This document shows, piece after piece, positions 8,552 through 17,515 of a stretch of DNA of 64,000 bases. The stretch is from Aldehydirespirator sp965221605 (GTDB lineage: Bacteria; Actinomycetota; Acidimicrobiia; Acidimicrobiales; Aldehydirespiratoraceae). Position numbers and translations under genes: made by a program. The stretch covers positions 62,001 to 126,000 of the forward strand of contig CBDCSK010000013.1 in the NCBI GenBank assembly GCA_965221605.1, written 5' to 3'. The notes under the pieces are model-generated. The model saw nothing but the letters and a program-made list of their open reading frames with translations, did no database searches and was not told the DNA's origin. Position 1 is the first letter of the stretch; every line of letters starts with the position of its first letter.

Positions 8552-11500
8552 ATGGTGAAGCGCCTGCGCCTGCTGGCCTGCGCCGCCGCCGGCTTGGTCG
8601 CGACGGCCGCGCTGGCGGCGACGTGGACCGCAGACGTGCTGGCCCAGGACGACGTCACCGAAGGCCTGATCGACGTCGAGTTGGGCGACGGCGGCGACCT
8701 GACCCACCCCGTGCTCGGCGCGCACCTCAGCGCGCTCGCCGACGAGGTTGCCGCCGACCGGTTGGGAGGCTCTGCCGCGACACCGCACATGCCCGGCGAC
8801 ACCGGCAACTTCACCGTGTCGATGATCGGCTTGTCGATCACCTTCGACGGCGACTCCGCGCCCGTGGTCAAGGCGATCACCGACAACGGCGGCGACGTCC
8901 GCAACGTCTTCGACGGCTACATCGAGGCCTACGTGGCGCCTTCTGCGCTGGCTGCTCTGGCGCGAGTCCCCGGCCTCACCTGGGCACGCGAGTTCGCGCA
9001 GCCCCACAAGGACAGGGGCGAGTACACCAGCGGCGGCGTCGCCGCGCACCTCGCCGACGCATGGCACGCAGCAGGGATCACCGGCCGCGGCGTCAAGGTC
9101 GGAGTGATCGACACAGCGACCTCGGACACCTCCAGAGACGGCTTCTCCGGCCTGCACTCAGCAATCGCGAGCGGCGACCTGCCCTCCACCGTGAAGGGGC
9201 GCTGCTACAAGGCCGTGAACCTTCCGACCAGCGACCTCGGCGCCTGCGCCGCGTCGGGTGGCGACAGCCACGGCACGCGGGTCGCTGCGACCTTGATGGA
9301 TGTGGCGCCTGACGCCGGCCTCTACATCTCCAACCCCATGACCTGGGGCGACTTGCAGCGGTCGGTCGAGTGGATGAAGAACCAGGGCGTGAAGGTGATC
9401 GCCCACTCGGTCAGCTGGAACTACCACGGTGCCGCCGACGGCACGTCCCCGGTCAATCCAAGTCCGCTGAACACGGTCAAATGGGCGGCCGACAACGGCA
9501 TCGTGTGGATCAACTCCGCAGGCAACTACAACGGCGGCACCTGGTTCGGCGCGTTCGCCGACGCCGACAACGACAACATCCACGAATGGACGACGGGCGA
9601 CGAGTACCAGGAATTCACATTGGGTGCGGGCGAGACCAGGACTGTCTTCATGCGCTGGGACGACAACTGGGGCGGCGCGAGCAAGGATCTGGCGCTGCAT
9701 GTCGTGAAGAATCCCGGCACCGCCGGTGAGCAGCTAGTCGACAATTTGAACGACCCGCAGAGCGGCGGCGCATCTCACAGACCGTTCGAAGGCAAGAAGT
9801 TCAAAGCTCCAGTCGCCGGAACCTACGCATTCGTGGTCAAGAAACTGAGCGGTACAGCGCCGAGTTGGATCCAGCTGGCGACCTTCGACTCCCTCGCTCA
9901 CACCACCACCGGCCACAGCCTCCTGAGCCCGGCGGACAGTGCGCACAATGGAATGCTGGCCGTCGGCGCCGCATGGAGCGCCAACAGCTCGATTCGCGGG
10001 TTCAGCAGTCTCGGGCCTACGCCTGACGGACGCGTCAAGCCCGACATCGTGGGCGCGGACGGCTACGTGTCGCTCGGAGCCACGCGTTTCGGCACCAGCT
10101 ACTCTGCGCCCCACGTCGCGGGGCTCGCCGCACTGGTCCGCCAGCAGAACCCGGCCTTCACACCCGAGCAGACGACGGAGTACCTCAAGGCGCACGCGGC
10201 ACCGCGCGGCGAGCCCAACCCGAACAACACCTACGGACACGGCTTCGCGCAACTGCCATCGCTTGACTGCACCGAACCGCTCAACGGCGACGGTTCGGCA
10301 TCCGGTTCCTGGACGACGAACTGCATGTCGGTCACCGACACCGAGAAGTCGAGCCAGTACTACACCTTCACGATCTCTCAGCAGTCGACGGTGACGATCG
10401 GCCTCTCCTCCAGCGTCGACAGCTACCTGTATCTGAGGCGCGGCTACAACAACCAGAAGAGTGCGGCGCTGCACACCGACGACGACAGCGGCGCAGGCTC
10501 TGATGCCCGCATCAGCGAGTCGCTCGCTGCGGGCACCTACACGATCGAGGCGACCACCTTGGCGACGGGGCGCACAGGCGCCTTCACGCTGACGGTTTCG
10601 GGCGGCCTGGAGACACTGCCCGAGATCAGCATCACGGCGGCCTCGACGGTGACTGAGGGCGACACCGCGGTCTTCACGCTCACGGCGTCACCCGCTCCGG
10701 CTGCGGCGTTGCCGGTGAGAGTCGCTGTCACCGCGGCGGGGGACTTCGGTGTGACTCCGGGCTCGCAGACGGTCACTGTGCCGACCTCGGGCAGCGCCAC
10801 ATTGAGCATCACCACAACGGGGGACACTGAGGAGGAGGCCGACGGGTCGGTGACCGCTTCCATAAGCAGCGGCCGGGGCTACACCGTCTCCGCTGCGGCC
10901 GCTGCTGCGACCGTCGCTGTTGAAGACGACGACGAAGTGGCGTGCACGACGCAGCTGCACTCGGACGCGATAAGCCGCGCGCGCGCCGCGTACGCGTGGC
11001 ACGCCGCCAACAACGGCAACTCCCAGGTCCGGTTCTGGCAGATCCTCGCATACCTGGACGCCGACCCCATGCCGGCAGCGCCCAACGGCACCACCCCCGC
11101 CCCGACCACGGTCGCGGCGGTCGAAACGTTCAGCAGCGGCAAGACGTGGCCCGGCTGGAAGCGCATCGTCAAAGCCATGCAATGCCACATCCCGGCACCG
11201 GCCACACCCGAAGTGAGCATCACGGCCGGCAGTGGGGTCACCGAGGGCGCTGACGCGGCATTCACGCTCACCGCCAACCCAGCCCCGGCGGCTGCGCTGA
11301 CCGTGACTGTCGCGGTCACCCAGACCGGCGGCTACATCACCCCCGGCTCGCACACCGTGACGATCCCGACATCAGGCAGCGCCACGTTGGCCGTCGCTAC
11401 CGTCAATGACTCTGTGGACGAAGCCGACGGGTCGGTCACGGCTACGGTCAACGCCGGCACCGGCTACACCGTCTCATCCACCGCGGGATCCGCGTCCGTC

Positions 11501-14188
11501 GCGGTTGCAGACGACGATGTGCCAGAGGTCGCCATCACTGCGGGCGCGGCGGCGGTCGAGGGCGGCGATGCGACGTTCACGCTCACAGCGGCACCTGCGC
11601 CAGCCGCAGCACTGTCGGTCACTGTCGCTGTCACTCAATCCGGTGACTTCATCGCTCCCGGCTCGCGCACCGTGACGATCCCGGTCTCGGGCAGTGCCAC
11701 GCTCAGCGTCGCCACCGTCAATGACAGCGTTGACGAAGCCAACGGTTCGGTCACGGCCACCGTTGATGCGGGCACCGGCTACACCGTGTCGAGCAGCGCT
11801 GGATCTGCGACTGTCACTGTGTCGGACGATGACGCCACGACAACACCGGTAACCGATGATCCTTGCTTCGAGCATTTGACAGGCGACGGCAACTCTCAAG
11901 GCGAATGGACCAAGAGTTGTACTTCCAATGAGCGGGATGGGCGCTATGCCCGCTTCTACACCTTTGAACTCGGCCAACAGAGCACCGTTACGATCGACTT
12001 GGACGGAACGGTGGACAATTTCCTCTATCTGCGTGAGGGCATGAATGTAGCGCAAGGCCGAGCTCTGCACTACAACGACGACCGCAGAGCCGGAAATCTG
12101 GATGCCCTCATACGGGCATCGCTGCCATCTGGCTGGTACTCAATCGAGGCCACCACCTACTCACGCGCACGAACCGGGACCTTCAACCTGAGAATCAGCG
12201 GCCTTCCCGCAGCACCCGCAGCACCCGCAACACCAGAGCTCAGCATCACCGCCGGCGCTGCGGTGATCGAAGGCACCGACGCCGAGTTCACGCTCACCGC
12301 GGCACCAGCGCCGGCCGCGGCGCTCACCGTCACCGTCGCTGTGACACAGAGCGGTGACTTCATCACTCCCGGTTCGCACACCGTGACGATCCCCGCTTCG
12401 GGCAGCGCAACGTTGAGCATCCCCACGACAGGCGACACCGCCGACGAGTCCGACGGGTCGGTCACCGCCACCATCAACACCGGCGCCGGCTACACGATCT
12501 CGAGCACCGCGGGATCGGCGACCGTGGATGTCTCTGATGACGACGCATCTGCGGTGTGCACGGTGCAGTTGCCTTCTGACGCGGTGACCGTCGCGGAGGT
12601 GACCGGCTGGCGTGACGGTCACAGCGGCACAGCCCATGTGCTGCGCTGGAACCGGGTGCTCGCAGCGCTCGGCGTCGACACCGGCGAAACCGAGATGACC
12701 GTCTCAGAGTCGCGCGCCAACGAGTACCAGTTCATGGCGAGCCGCTGGGATCGCGTCACGCGCACCCTCGAGGCCCTCGCACAATGCAACAATCCGCCGC
12801 CAGCCACGCCCGAAGTGGGCATCACCGCCGGTTCGGCGGTCATCGAGGGCACCGACGCGACGTTCACACTCACCGCGGACCCCGCTCCCACAGCAGCGCT
12901 CTCGGTGAGTGTTGCTGTGACTCAAACCGGCGATTACATCACCCCCAGCACGCAAACTGTCACCATCCCCGCCTCAGGCAGCGCCACACTCACTGTCGCC
13001 ACCGCCAACGACACGACCGACGAAGCCGACGGCTCTGTCACTGCCACCATCAACGCAGGCAACGGTTACACCGTGTCAACCACTGCGGGATCCGCGACCG
13101 TGGATGTCTCAGACAACGACGATCCGGTGCCTCCGCCGACGACGCCGGAGGTCTCCATCACAGCAGGCGGCGACATCACCGAAGGCGACACCGCGACCTT
13201 CACGGTCGTCGCCGACCCCGCCCCGACAACGGCGCTGTCGGTGGGAATCGCGATCACTCAGAGCGGCGACTTCGCGGTGGGCGCGGGAATGACCGTGGCG
13301 ATTCCGACCTCTGGCAGTGCAAGCGTAAGCGTCGCCACCCTGAACGACGGTGTCGATGAGGCCGACGGTTCGGTCACTGCGACGATCAACAGCGGACAGG
13401 GCTACACAGTCTCAGCCACTGCGGGATCCGCGACCGTCACGGTGGCCGACGACGACCCGGTGCCGCCGCCGCGGGCGACGCCGGAGGTCTCGGTCACGGC
13501 GAGCAGCGGCATCACCGAAGGCGCCGACGCAGTGTTCACCCTGACTGCGGATCCCGCCCCGGCGTCGCCGCTGGCAGTAACGGTGAACGTGGCCCAGTCT
13601 GGCGACTACGGCGTCGCCACTGGCTCGCAGACCGTGACGATTCCCACGAGCGGCAGTTACACGTTGACGATCGCAACATCGGATGACTCAACGGACGAGG
13701 CTGACGGCTCGGTGACGGTGACAGTGAACTCAGGCGCCGGCTACAGCGTCTCAGCCACCGCGGCATCCGCGACCGCCGCGGTGTTCGACGACGACAATCC
13801 CGCACCTCCGCCGCCGGTGGCTGATCCTGGGTTCTCAATCGAGGACGCTTCGGGCACAGAGGGCGAACAGGTGAGTGTCAGGGTGACTTTGTCGCACGCA
13901 TCGAGTCAGCGCCTGCGAGTGTATTGGACGACCCGCTACGGCGGCTCCAGCGCGTGGGACCACAGGAACCCCATCTGGGCGATGGACGGCGCCGACTTCG
14001 CTGCCGCGCGCGGCTGGCTGACATTCGAACCCGGTGTGGTCGAGCGGCAGGCGCAGGTCAACCTCCTAGAGGACTCCCGGGTCGAGCCCGCCGAGGAGTT
14101 CCAGGTGCACTTGATGTTCGTGTCGCCCTACGGCGCCGTCCCCATCGCCGACGGCATAGCCATCGTCACCATCACCGACAACGACTGA
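8552..14188 (+). CDS. Secreted subtilase (S8 peptidase) with PPC and Calx-beta repeats
   Basis: An 1,878-residue exported protein. The signal peptide ends near A31 (VLA-Q). The S8 catalytic domain has Asp187 (GVIDTA), His240 (DSHGTRVA) and Ser516 (FGTSYSAPHVAG). It is followed by PPC-like domains at about 573-688 and about 1105-1220, each opening with a Cys and a GDG...W..C pattern. About eight Calx-beta-type domains are interspersed, and a true Calx-beta domain closes the protein, ending VTITDND. Two unassigned helical modules with a Cys at each end occur at about 798-878 and 1336-1412. There is no membrane anchor or SLH domain, so it is probably released or held by its repeats. Local nucleotide repetition is lower than in the upstream surface gene. 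Confidence 0.92.
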   Translation: MVKRLRLLACAAAGLVATAALAATWTADVLAQDDVTEGLIDVELGDGGDLTHPVLGAHLSALADEVAADRLGGSAATPHMPGDTGNFTVSMIGLSITFDGDSAPVVKAITDNGGDVRNVFDGYIEAYVAPSALAALARVPGLTWAREFAQPHKDRGEYTSGGVAAHLADAWHAAGITGRGVKVGVIDTATSDTSRDGFSGLHSAIASGDLPSTVKGRCYKAVNLPTSDLGACAASGGDSHGTRVAATLMDVAPDAGLYISNPMTWGDLQRSVEWMKNQGVKVIAHSVSWNYHGAADGTSPVNPSPLNTVKWAADNGIVWINSAGNYNGGTWFGAFADADNDNIHEWTTGDEYQEFTLGAGETRTVFMRWDDNWGGASKDLALHVVKNPGTAGEQLVDNLNDPQSGGASHRPFEGKKFKAPVAGTYAFVVKKLSGTAPSWIQLATFDSLAHTTTGHSLLSPADSAHNGMLAVGAAWSANSSIRGFSSLGPTPDGRVKPDIVGADGYVSLGATRFGTSYSAPHVAGLAALVRQQNPAFTPEQTTEYLKAHAAPRGEPNPNNTYGHGFAQLPSLDCTEPLNGDGSASGSWTTNCMSVTDTEKSSQYYTFTISQQSTVTIGLSSSVDSYLYLRRGYNNQKSAALHTDDDSGAGSDARISESLAAGTYTIEATTLATGRTGAFTLTVSGGLETLPEISITAASTVTEGDTAVFTLTASPAPAAALPVRVAVTAAGDFGVTPGSQTVTVPTSGSATLSITTTGDTEEEADGSVTASISSGRGYTVSAAAAAATVAVEDDDEVACTTQLHSDAISRARAAYAWHAANNGNSQVRFWQILAYLDADPMPAAPNGTTPAPTTVAAVETFSSGKTWPGWKRIVKAMQCHIPAPATPEVSITAGSGVTEGADAAFTLTANPAPAAALTVTVAVTQTGGYITPGSHTVTIPTSGSATLAVATVNDSVDEADGSVTATVNAGTGYTVSSTAGSASVAVADDDVPEVAITAGAAAVEGGDATFTLTAAPAPAAALSVTVAVTQSGDFIAPGSRTVTIPVSGSATLSVATVNDSVDEANGSVTATVDAGTGYTVSSSAGSATVTVSDDDATTTPVTDDPCFEHLTGDGNSQGEWTKSCTSNERDGRYARFYTFELGQQSTVTIDLDGTVDNFLYLREGMNVAQGRALHYNDDRRAGNLDALIRASLPSGWYSIEATTYSRARTGTFNLRISGLPAAPAAPATPELSITAGAAVIEGTDAEFTLTAAPAPAAALTVTVAVTQSGDFITPGSHTVTIPASGSATLSIPTTGDTADESDGSVTATINTGAGYTISSTAGSATVDVSDDDASAVCTVQLPSDAVTVAEVTGWRDGHSGTAHVLRWNRVLAALGVDTGETEMTVSESRANEYQFMASRWDRVTRTLEALAQCNNPPPATPEVGITAGSAVIEGTDATFTLTADPAPTAALSVSVAVTQTGDYITPSTQTVTIPASGSATLTVATANDTTDEADGSVTATINAGNGYTVSTTAGSATVDVSDNDDPVPPPTTPEVSITAGGDITEGDTATFTVVADPAPTTALSVGIAITQSGDFAVGAGMTVAIPTSGSASVSVATLNDGVDEADGSVTATINSGQGYTVSATAGSATVTVADDDPVPPPRATPEVSVTASSGITEGADAVFTLTADPAPASPLAVTVNVAQSGDYGVATGSQTVTIPTSGSYTLTIATSDDSTDEADGSVTVTVNSGAGYSVSATAASATAAVFDDDNPAPPPPVADPGFSIEDASGTEGEQVSVRVTLSHASSQRLRVYWTTRYGGSSAWDHRNPIWAMDGADFAAARGWLTFEPGVVERQAQVNLLEDSRVEPAEEFQVHLMFVSPYGAVPIADGIAIVTITDND

Positions 14189-14194
14189 CCCAGA

Positions 14195-14311
14195 TCAGGC
14201 ACCTTCGTAGAGGCGGTCGAGGTCGATCAACTCCACATCGGCGCGGCGGCGGGCGGCGGTGCTCAGATCGCCGCTGAAGCCGTCCACAGAGAAGAGCAAC
14301 CGTTGACTCAT
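14195..14311 (-). pseudogene. Remnant of an ATPase C-terminal (DUF234-like) domain
   Basis: The minus strand encodes a short in-frame tail, MSQRLLFSVDGFSGDLSTAA..., ending VELIDLDRLYEGA and a stop. The pattern 'LFS..GF...L...A....V.LIDL..L' matches the end of archaeal/bacterial ATPase proteins with a DUF234 or restriction-like fold. No ATPase domain is found upstream on the same strand, where the dispersed repeat and the nitrilase gene lie. A decayed gene end is therefore likely, although a small free-standing ORF cannot be excluded. Confidence 0.4.
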
Positions 14312-14469
14312 CCATGAGTGCCTGCACGCACGAATCCAGTTCCGGGCTTGTCTGGCGCAAGTACGGGTATTCGTCGAGTCATACGAAATATAATTGTGCA
14401 TCTCGCGACTCTAGGTTGCGGGATCCTCGCAGCGATCCAACACGACCTCGAAGGCGGGACTCGACCTCC

Positions 14470-14560
14470 CGTCGCGTCGAGAGGGGTTGTTTCCCGCTCT
14501 TGTTCGCTTGCGACCTCAGGGCCGCTCAGGCCACGGCCTCGCGCCGTATGGGGTGGGGTC
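14470..14560 (-). repeat. Dispersed intergenic repeat, copy 2 (diverged)
   Basis: A diverged minus-strand copy of the element: the core GCGAACAAGAGCGGGAAAC is intact on the reverse strand, next to GGCCTGAGCGGCCC and CCATACGG-like segments. It lies directly upstream of the nitrilase gene within the 390-bp gap 14189-14577. The rest of that gap holds the DUF234-like remnant and an AT-rich patch with an exact TATAAT at 14389-14394. Confidence 0.65.
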
Positions 14561-14577
14561 GATGTAAATTTGCCTCG

Positions 14578-15423
14578 GTGACACGAATCGGCACAGCGCA
14601 GATCCTGAGCCGTCCGGGGGCGGCCGATGCCAACCGGAAGGCCAGCGCCGACGCGGCCGCGTCGCTGTTCGAGCAGGGCGCCGACATCGTGTTGCTGCCC
14701 GAGATGGCGGTCCCGTGGTACACCACCGACCGGCAGGCGCTCGAGCCGCTGGCCGAGAGCCTCGACGGCCCCACCGTCTCGGCGTGGCGGCAGCAGGCGG
14801 CACGCCGGGGCGGGCTCGTGGTCGGGGGGCTGTGCGAGCGCAGCGGCGACACCATCTACAACAGCGCGGTCGCGGTCAGCGCCGACGGCGTGATCGCCCA
14901 CTACCGCAAGCTGCACCTCTTCGACGTCGAGAAGCACTGCTTCGCGCCCGGCGACGTCGGGTTGAACGTCACCGAGACGGCCTGGGGCACCATCGGGCTG
15001 TGCATCTGCTACGACCTGCGCTTCGTGGAGGTCGTGCGGGTGCTGGCGCTGCGGGGTGCCGACCTGATCTGCGTACCCACCGCCTGGGTGCGCGGCTTCG
15101 ACCGGCGCCAGTACGCCGAGGGCGAGCTGATCCCCCACGCGGAGGGCGCGCTGGTTCAGGCCAACCTCAGCCAGGTGTTCATCGCTTGCGCGTCCCAGGT
15201 CGGCGCCGGTGACGGTGTGGAATGCCTGGGCTCATCGGTGGTGGCCGACCCCTACGGCGGTGTGGCCGCAGGTCCGCTGTCGACCGTGCGCGAGCAGCTC
15301 GAGGTCACCGATATAGACCTGTCCGAAGCCAGGCGGGCCCAGGCCCGCAGCGAGCTCATCATGCCCCGCGCCGACCGCCGCACCGACGTCTACGGCGTCT
15401 GGCACGAGGGCGAGCCGCTCTAG
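14578..15423 (+). CDS. Nitrilase-superfamily carbon-nitrogen hydrolase
   Basis: A 281-residue cytoplasmic hydrolase with the complete Glu-Lys-Cys triad: E42 in LLPEMAVP, K111 in HYRKLHLFD and C144 in CICYDLRF. Members hydrolyse nitriles, amides or N-carbamoyl compounds; the sequence does not indicate which. GTG 14578 is chosen because the longer frame back to 14314 would be translated through dispersed repeat copy 2, and homologues start right at the TRIGTAQ-type strand. A second repeat copy follows the stop immediately, so the gene is bracketed by these elements. It could feed on amide products of the catabolic genes, but it carries no regulon operator. Confidence 0.9.
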   Translation: MTRIGTAQILSRPGAADANRKASADAAASLFEQGADIVLLPEMAVPWYTTDRQALEPLAESLDGPTVSAWRQQAARRGGLVVGGLCERSGDTIYNSAVAVSADGVIAHYRKLHLFDVEKHCFAPGDVGLNVTETAWGTIGLCICYDLRFVEVVRVLALRGADLICVPTAWVRGFDRRQYAEGELIPHAEGALVQANLSQVFIACASQVGAGDGVECLGSSVVADPYGGVAAGPLSTVREQLEVTDIDLSEARRAQARSELIMPRADRRTDVYGVWHEGEPL

Positions 15424-15545
15424 AGGCCGAGCGGGGAACCGAGCAACTCCGGCTCATACGGGCGAGGCCGTGGCCCGAGCGGCCCGTGAGCGCAGCGAAC
15501 AAGAGCGGGAGACACCCCGTCGCAACGTGACTCGGTTGCACCCAC
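15424..15545 (+). repeat. Dispersed intergenic repeat, copy 3
   Basis: A well-preserved plus-strand copy. It starts at AGGCCGAGCGGGGAACCGAG one base after the nitrilase stop, then CATACGGGCGAGGCCGTGG, CCCGAGCGGCCCGTGAGCGC, AGCGAACAAGAGCGGGAGAC and the right end GCAACGTGACTCGGTTGCACC. GGCCG and CGGCC within it can pair across a 9-nt loop. Confidence 0.8.
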
Positions 15546-15580
15546 ATGCGCGTTCAGAGATACCGAGCGGGCGCTCGCCG

Positions 15581-16054
15581 TCAGGCGATGTTCAAGCCCG
15601 ACAAGACACGGTTGAATTCGGGCACCAGCACCCCGCGGCGGGAGTGCGACCCGATCACTACGTAGAGGCAGAACGCCCGCGCCCCCACATGGAAGAAGTG
15701 CTGCAGGCCGGCATGACCCGGCACAGACACGTTCAGCTGGTCCGAGTCGAAGTCGTCGGGAGCGAAGCGGACCGGCACGCCCTCCGCCGCGAAGAGCATG
15801 GTCCCGACCGACGCTGCACCGAACTCGACCAGCGCGGCAAAGATCCCGTTGCGGCCCATGGTCTCGACTGCTCCAGCCCCGTAGTCGTCGCGTTCCGCGG
15901 GCAGCGAGAAGTTGGCCGTGTGCAGCACCACCAGCGGCGCAGCCAGAGGCTTCACGGCCGGATCCAGGGTCGACGGATCCGGCTGGAGGGAAAGCTCCGC
16001 CTCCCAGCCCCCCGGCACATCGATGCCCACCCCTTGAGCGGCCAGCGTGGACAT
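15581..16054 (-). CDS. Hypothetical protein, last gene of the Mau-like operon
   Basis: 157 residues with no signal peptide or membrane helix and no family I recognise. It looks like a globular alpha/beta domain: an amphipathic start (GVGIDVPGGWEAEL), a central LVVLHTANFSLP strand, then repeated Phe/Val strands ending in a hydrophobic FCLYVVIG segment. Its ATG lies one base after the stop of the upstream membrane-protein gene (TGA-C-ATG), so the two are almost certainly cotranslated. Function is unknown. Confidence 0.7.
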   Translation of the reverse strand: MSTLAAQGVGIDVPGGWEAELSLQPDPSTLDPAVKPLAAPLVVLHTANFSLPAERDDYGAGAVETMGRNGIFAALVEFGAASVGTMLFAAEGVPVRFAPDDFDSDQLNVSVPGHAGLQHFFHVGARAFCLYVVIGSHSRRGVLVPEFNRVLSGLNIA

Positions 16055-16055
16055 G

Positions 16056-16643
16056 TCACAGAGCCAGCAGGCTCGCGGCGGCCGCGCAGCCGAGGCCGGC
16101 CGCGGCTCCCGCTCCGAGGCGGCGGGCCCGGTCGGCGTGGAGGTCGAGTCGGCGGTGCAGCCTGCGCAGATCGTCGGTGGTGCGCACGCGGCTGCTCAGA
16201 GCCATGCTCGCGCCCCGGGCCGCGCCGAACGCGGCCCCCATCGCCAGGCCCGCGGCCGTGTTTCCCGACAGCAGAGCGGCCAGCATGAACAGCGGCACCA
16301 GCGCGGTGTTGACCACCGTCGCCACCGCGCTGCCCAACTGCAGGCCGAAACCGGCACCGTAGACCCACGACCGGTAGGCGACCACCCAGTCCTCGTTGAC
16401 CTGCCGCCAGCCCGGCAGACGCCGACCCGACATGTCCCATGCCGCGGCCACCGCGCACGCCCCGGCCAGGACCGCGAGCCGGGCACCGCCGCTGACCGAG
16501 CCGGCCAGCGCCTGCCCCAGTGCGCCCAGCCCGGCACCGACGGCTGATCCCCCAAGTACGGCTCCGAGAGACAGCCAACCCACCGTCATCCACCATCGGT
16601 TCCCCCGGGCCCGCTCACCTAGCGGGCTGATGCTCGTCAGCAT
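16056..16643 (-). CDS. Integral membrane protein of unknown function
   Basis: 195 residues. Gly/Ala-rich hydrophobic segments at about 18-70 and 95-145 suggest four membrane helices, followed by a charged cytoplasmic stretch (about 148-175) and a final short hydrophobic tail. It starts 77 bp downstream of the thioredoxin-like gene and is coupled to the next hypothetical gene. Its position suggests an accessory role in the redox or secretion function of the MauE-like operon. No domain is recognised. Confidence 0.7.
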   Translation of the reverse strand: MLTSISPLGERARGNRWWMTVGWLSLGAVLGGSAVGAGLGALGQALAGSVSGGARLAVLAGACAVAAAWDMSGRRLPGWRQVNEDWVVAYRSWVYGAGFGLQLGSAVATVVNTALVPLFMLAALLSGNTAAGLAMGAAFGAARGASMALSSRVRTTDDLRRLHRRLDLHADRARRLGAGAAAGLGCAAAASLLAL

Positions 16644-16720
16644 CGACAGGCCTCAAGGCGACCATGCCGACCGCGCCCCGGCAGCCAGCGCCGCCATCGC
16701 TCCGATGGCCGCAACCGCAG

Positions 16721-17515
16721 TCATCGCTCGACCCGGCGGTCGCTCGAGTCGGCGCCGTTGCCGTGAACCGGAGCGGATCCTCCGGGGTAGAGACTCGGAT
16801 GGCCCGGGCCCACGCCGGCCGATCGGAGAGCGTCGTCGGCCCTGCGGGCCCGGCTCCGGCCGGAGCGGCCCGCCGGCGGCCGCGCCCGTCGGTGGGCGCC
16901 GCGGGCCAGGTCGGCGTCGTCCAGTGCCTCCTGCAACAGCTCCCGCAGCTGCTCCCAGCCCAAGGCGCTGCCCGCTCCGACGACCCGACCGTCGACACCG
17001 TCGATAAGCGCGAAGTACGGCGAGCCCGGAACGTCGTAGTCCTGCCACGCGGCCGACGACAGCACGGCCTTCACGCCGGGCGGGACCAGCTCCGCCAGCG
17101 CCGACTCCGAGTCGTGGGCGGGGTCCTGGCCGACGATCACCAGGCGGGTGCTGTCCCCGGGCAGGTCGACTCCCGGCTCGGCGAACGCCTGCCAGAACCG
17201 CTTGCAGGTGCGGCACCCCGACGACAGGAACGCCAGCAGGGTGTGGTGCGGCACGCCGGTGACCGCAACCTTGGTGGGACCGCCCGCCGGCACGGTGCCG
17301 GCCAGATCCCTGGCACCGGTGCGCCCGGCCGGAGCGGAGCCGCCGGCGCGGTCCTGATCGGGGGAAGGCAGCGAGGAGGCTCCGGACTCCTCGTCGAGGC
17401 CGACCCCGGCCCGGTCGAGGGCCCGCAGGATCTCGGCGTGGGTCCTGAGCAGCCCGAACACGATCAGGGCGAGCACACCGACCGCGACGGCCAGCAGCAC
17501 AACCACCACCGTCAT
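16721..17515 (-). CDS. Membrane-anchored thioredoxin-like (TlpA/MauD-type) protein
   Basis: 264 residues: an N-terminal membrane helix (about 2-23), a flexible linker, then a thioredoxin fold with the redox pair C101-R-T-C104 (SSGCRTCKRFW) and the conserved cis-Pro segment VPGSPYFALIDG. The C-terminal 50 residues are Arg-rich and probably disordered. Such proteins act outside the membrane as thiol-disulfide oxidoreductases; MauD is the version needed to fold the disulfide-rich MADH light chain. Its ATG overlaps the upstream stop (ATGA), so it is translated with the Cys-rich MauA-like gene, its likely client. Confidence 0.85.
   Translation of the reverse strand: MTVVVVLLAVAVGVLALIVFGLLRTHAEILRALDRAGVGLDEESGASSLPSPDQDRAGGSAPAGRTGARDLAGTVPAGGPTKVAVTGVPHHTLLAFLSSGCRTCKRFWQAFAEPGVDLPGDSTRLVIVGQDPAHDSESALAELVPPGVKAVLSSAAWQDYDVPGSPYFALIDGVDGRVVGAGSALGWEQLRELLQEALDDADLARGAHRRARPPAGRSGRSRARRADDALRSAGVGPGHPSLYPGGSAPVHGNGADSSDRRVER

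Noticed and set aside
14389..14394. Exact TATAAT as a promoter for the nitrilase gene
   Set aside because: No convincing -35 element lies at the right distance, and the dispersed repeat separates it from the start codon. It is noted only as an AT-rich patch.
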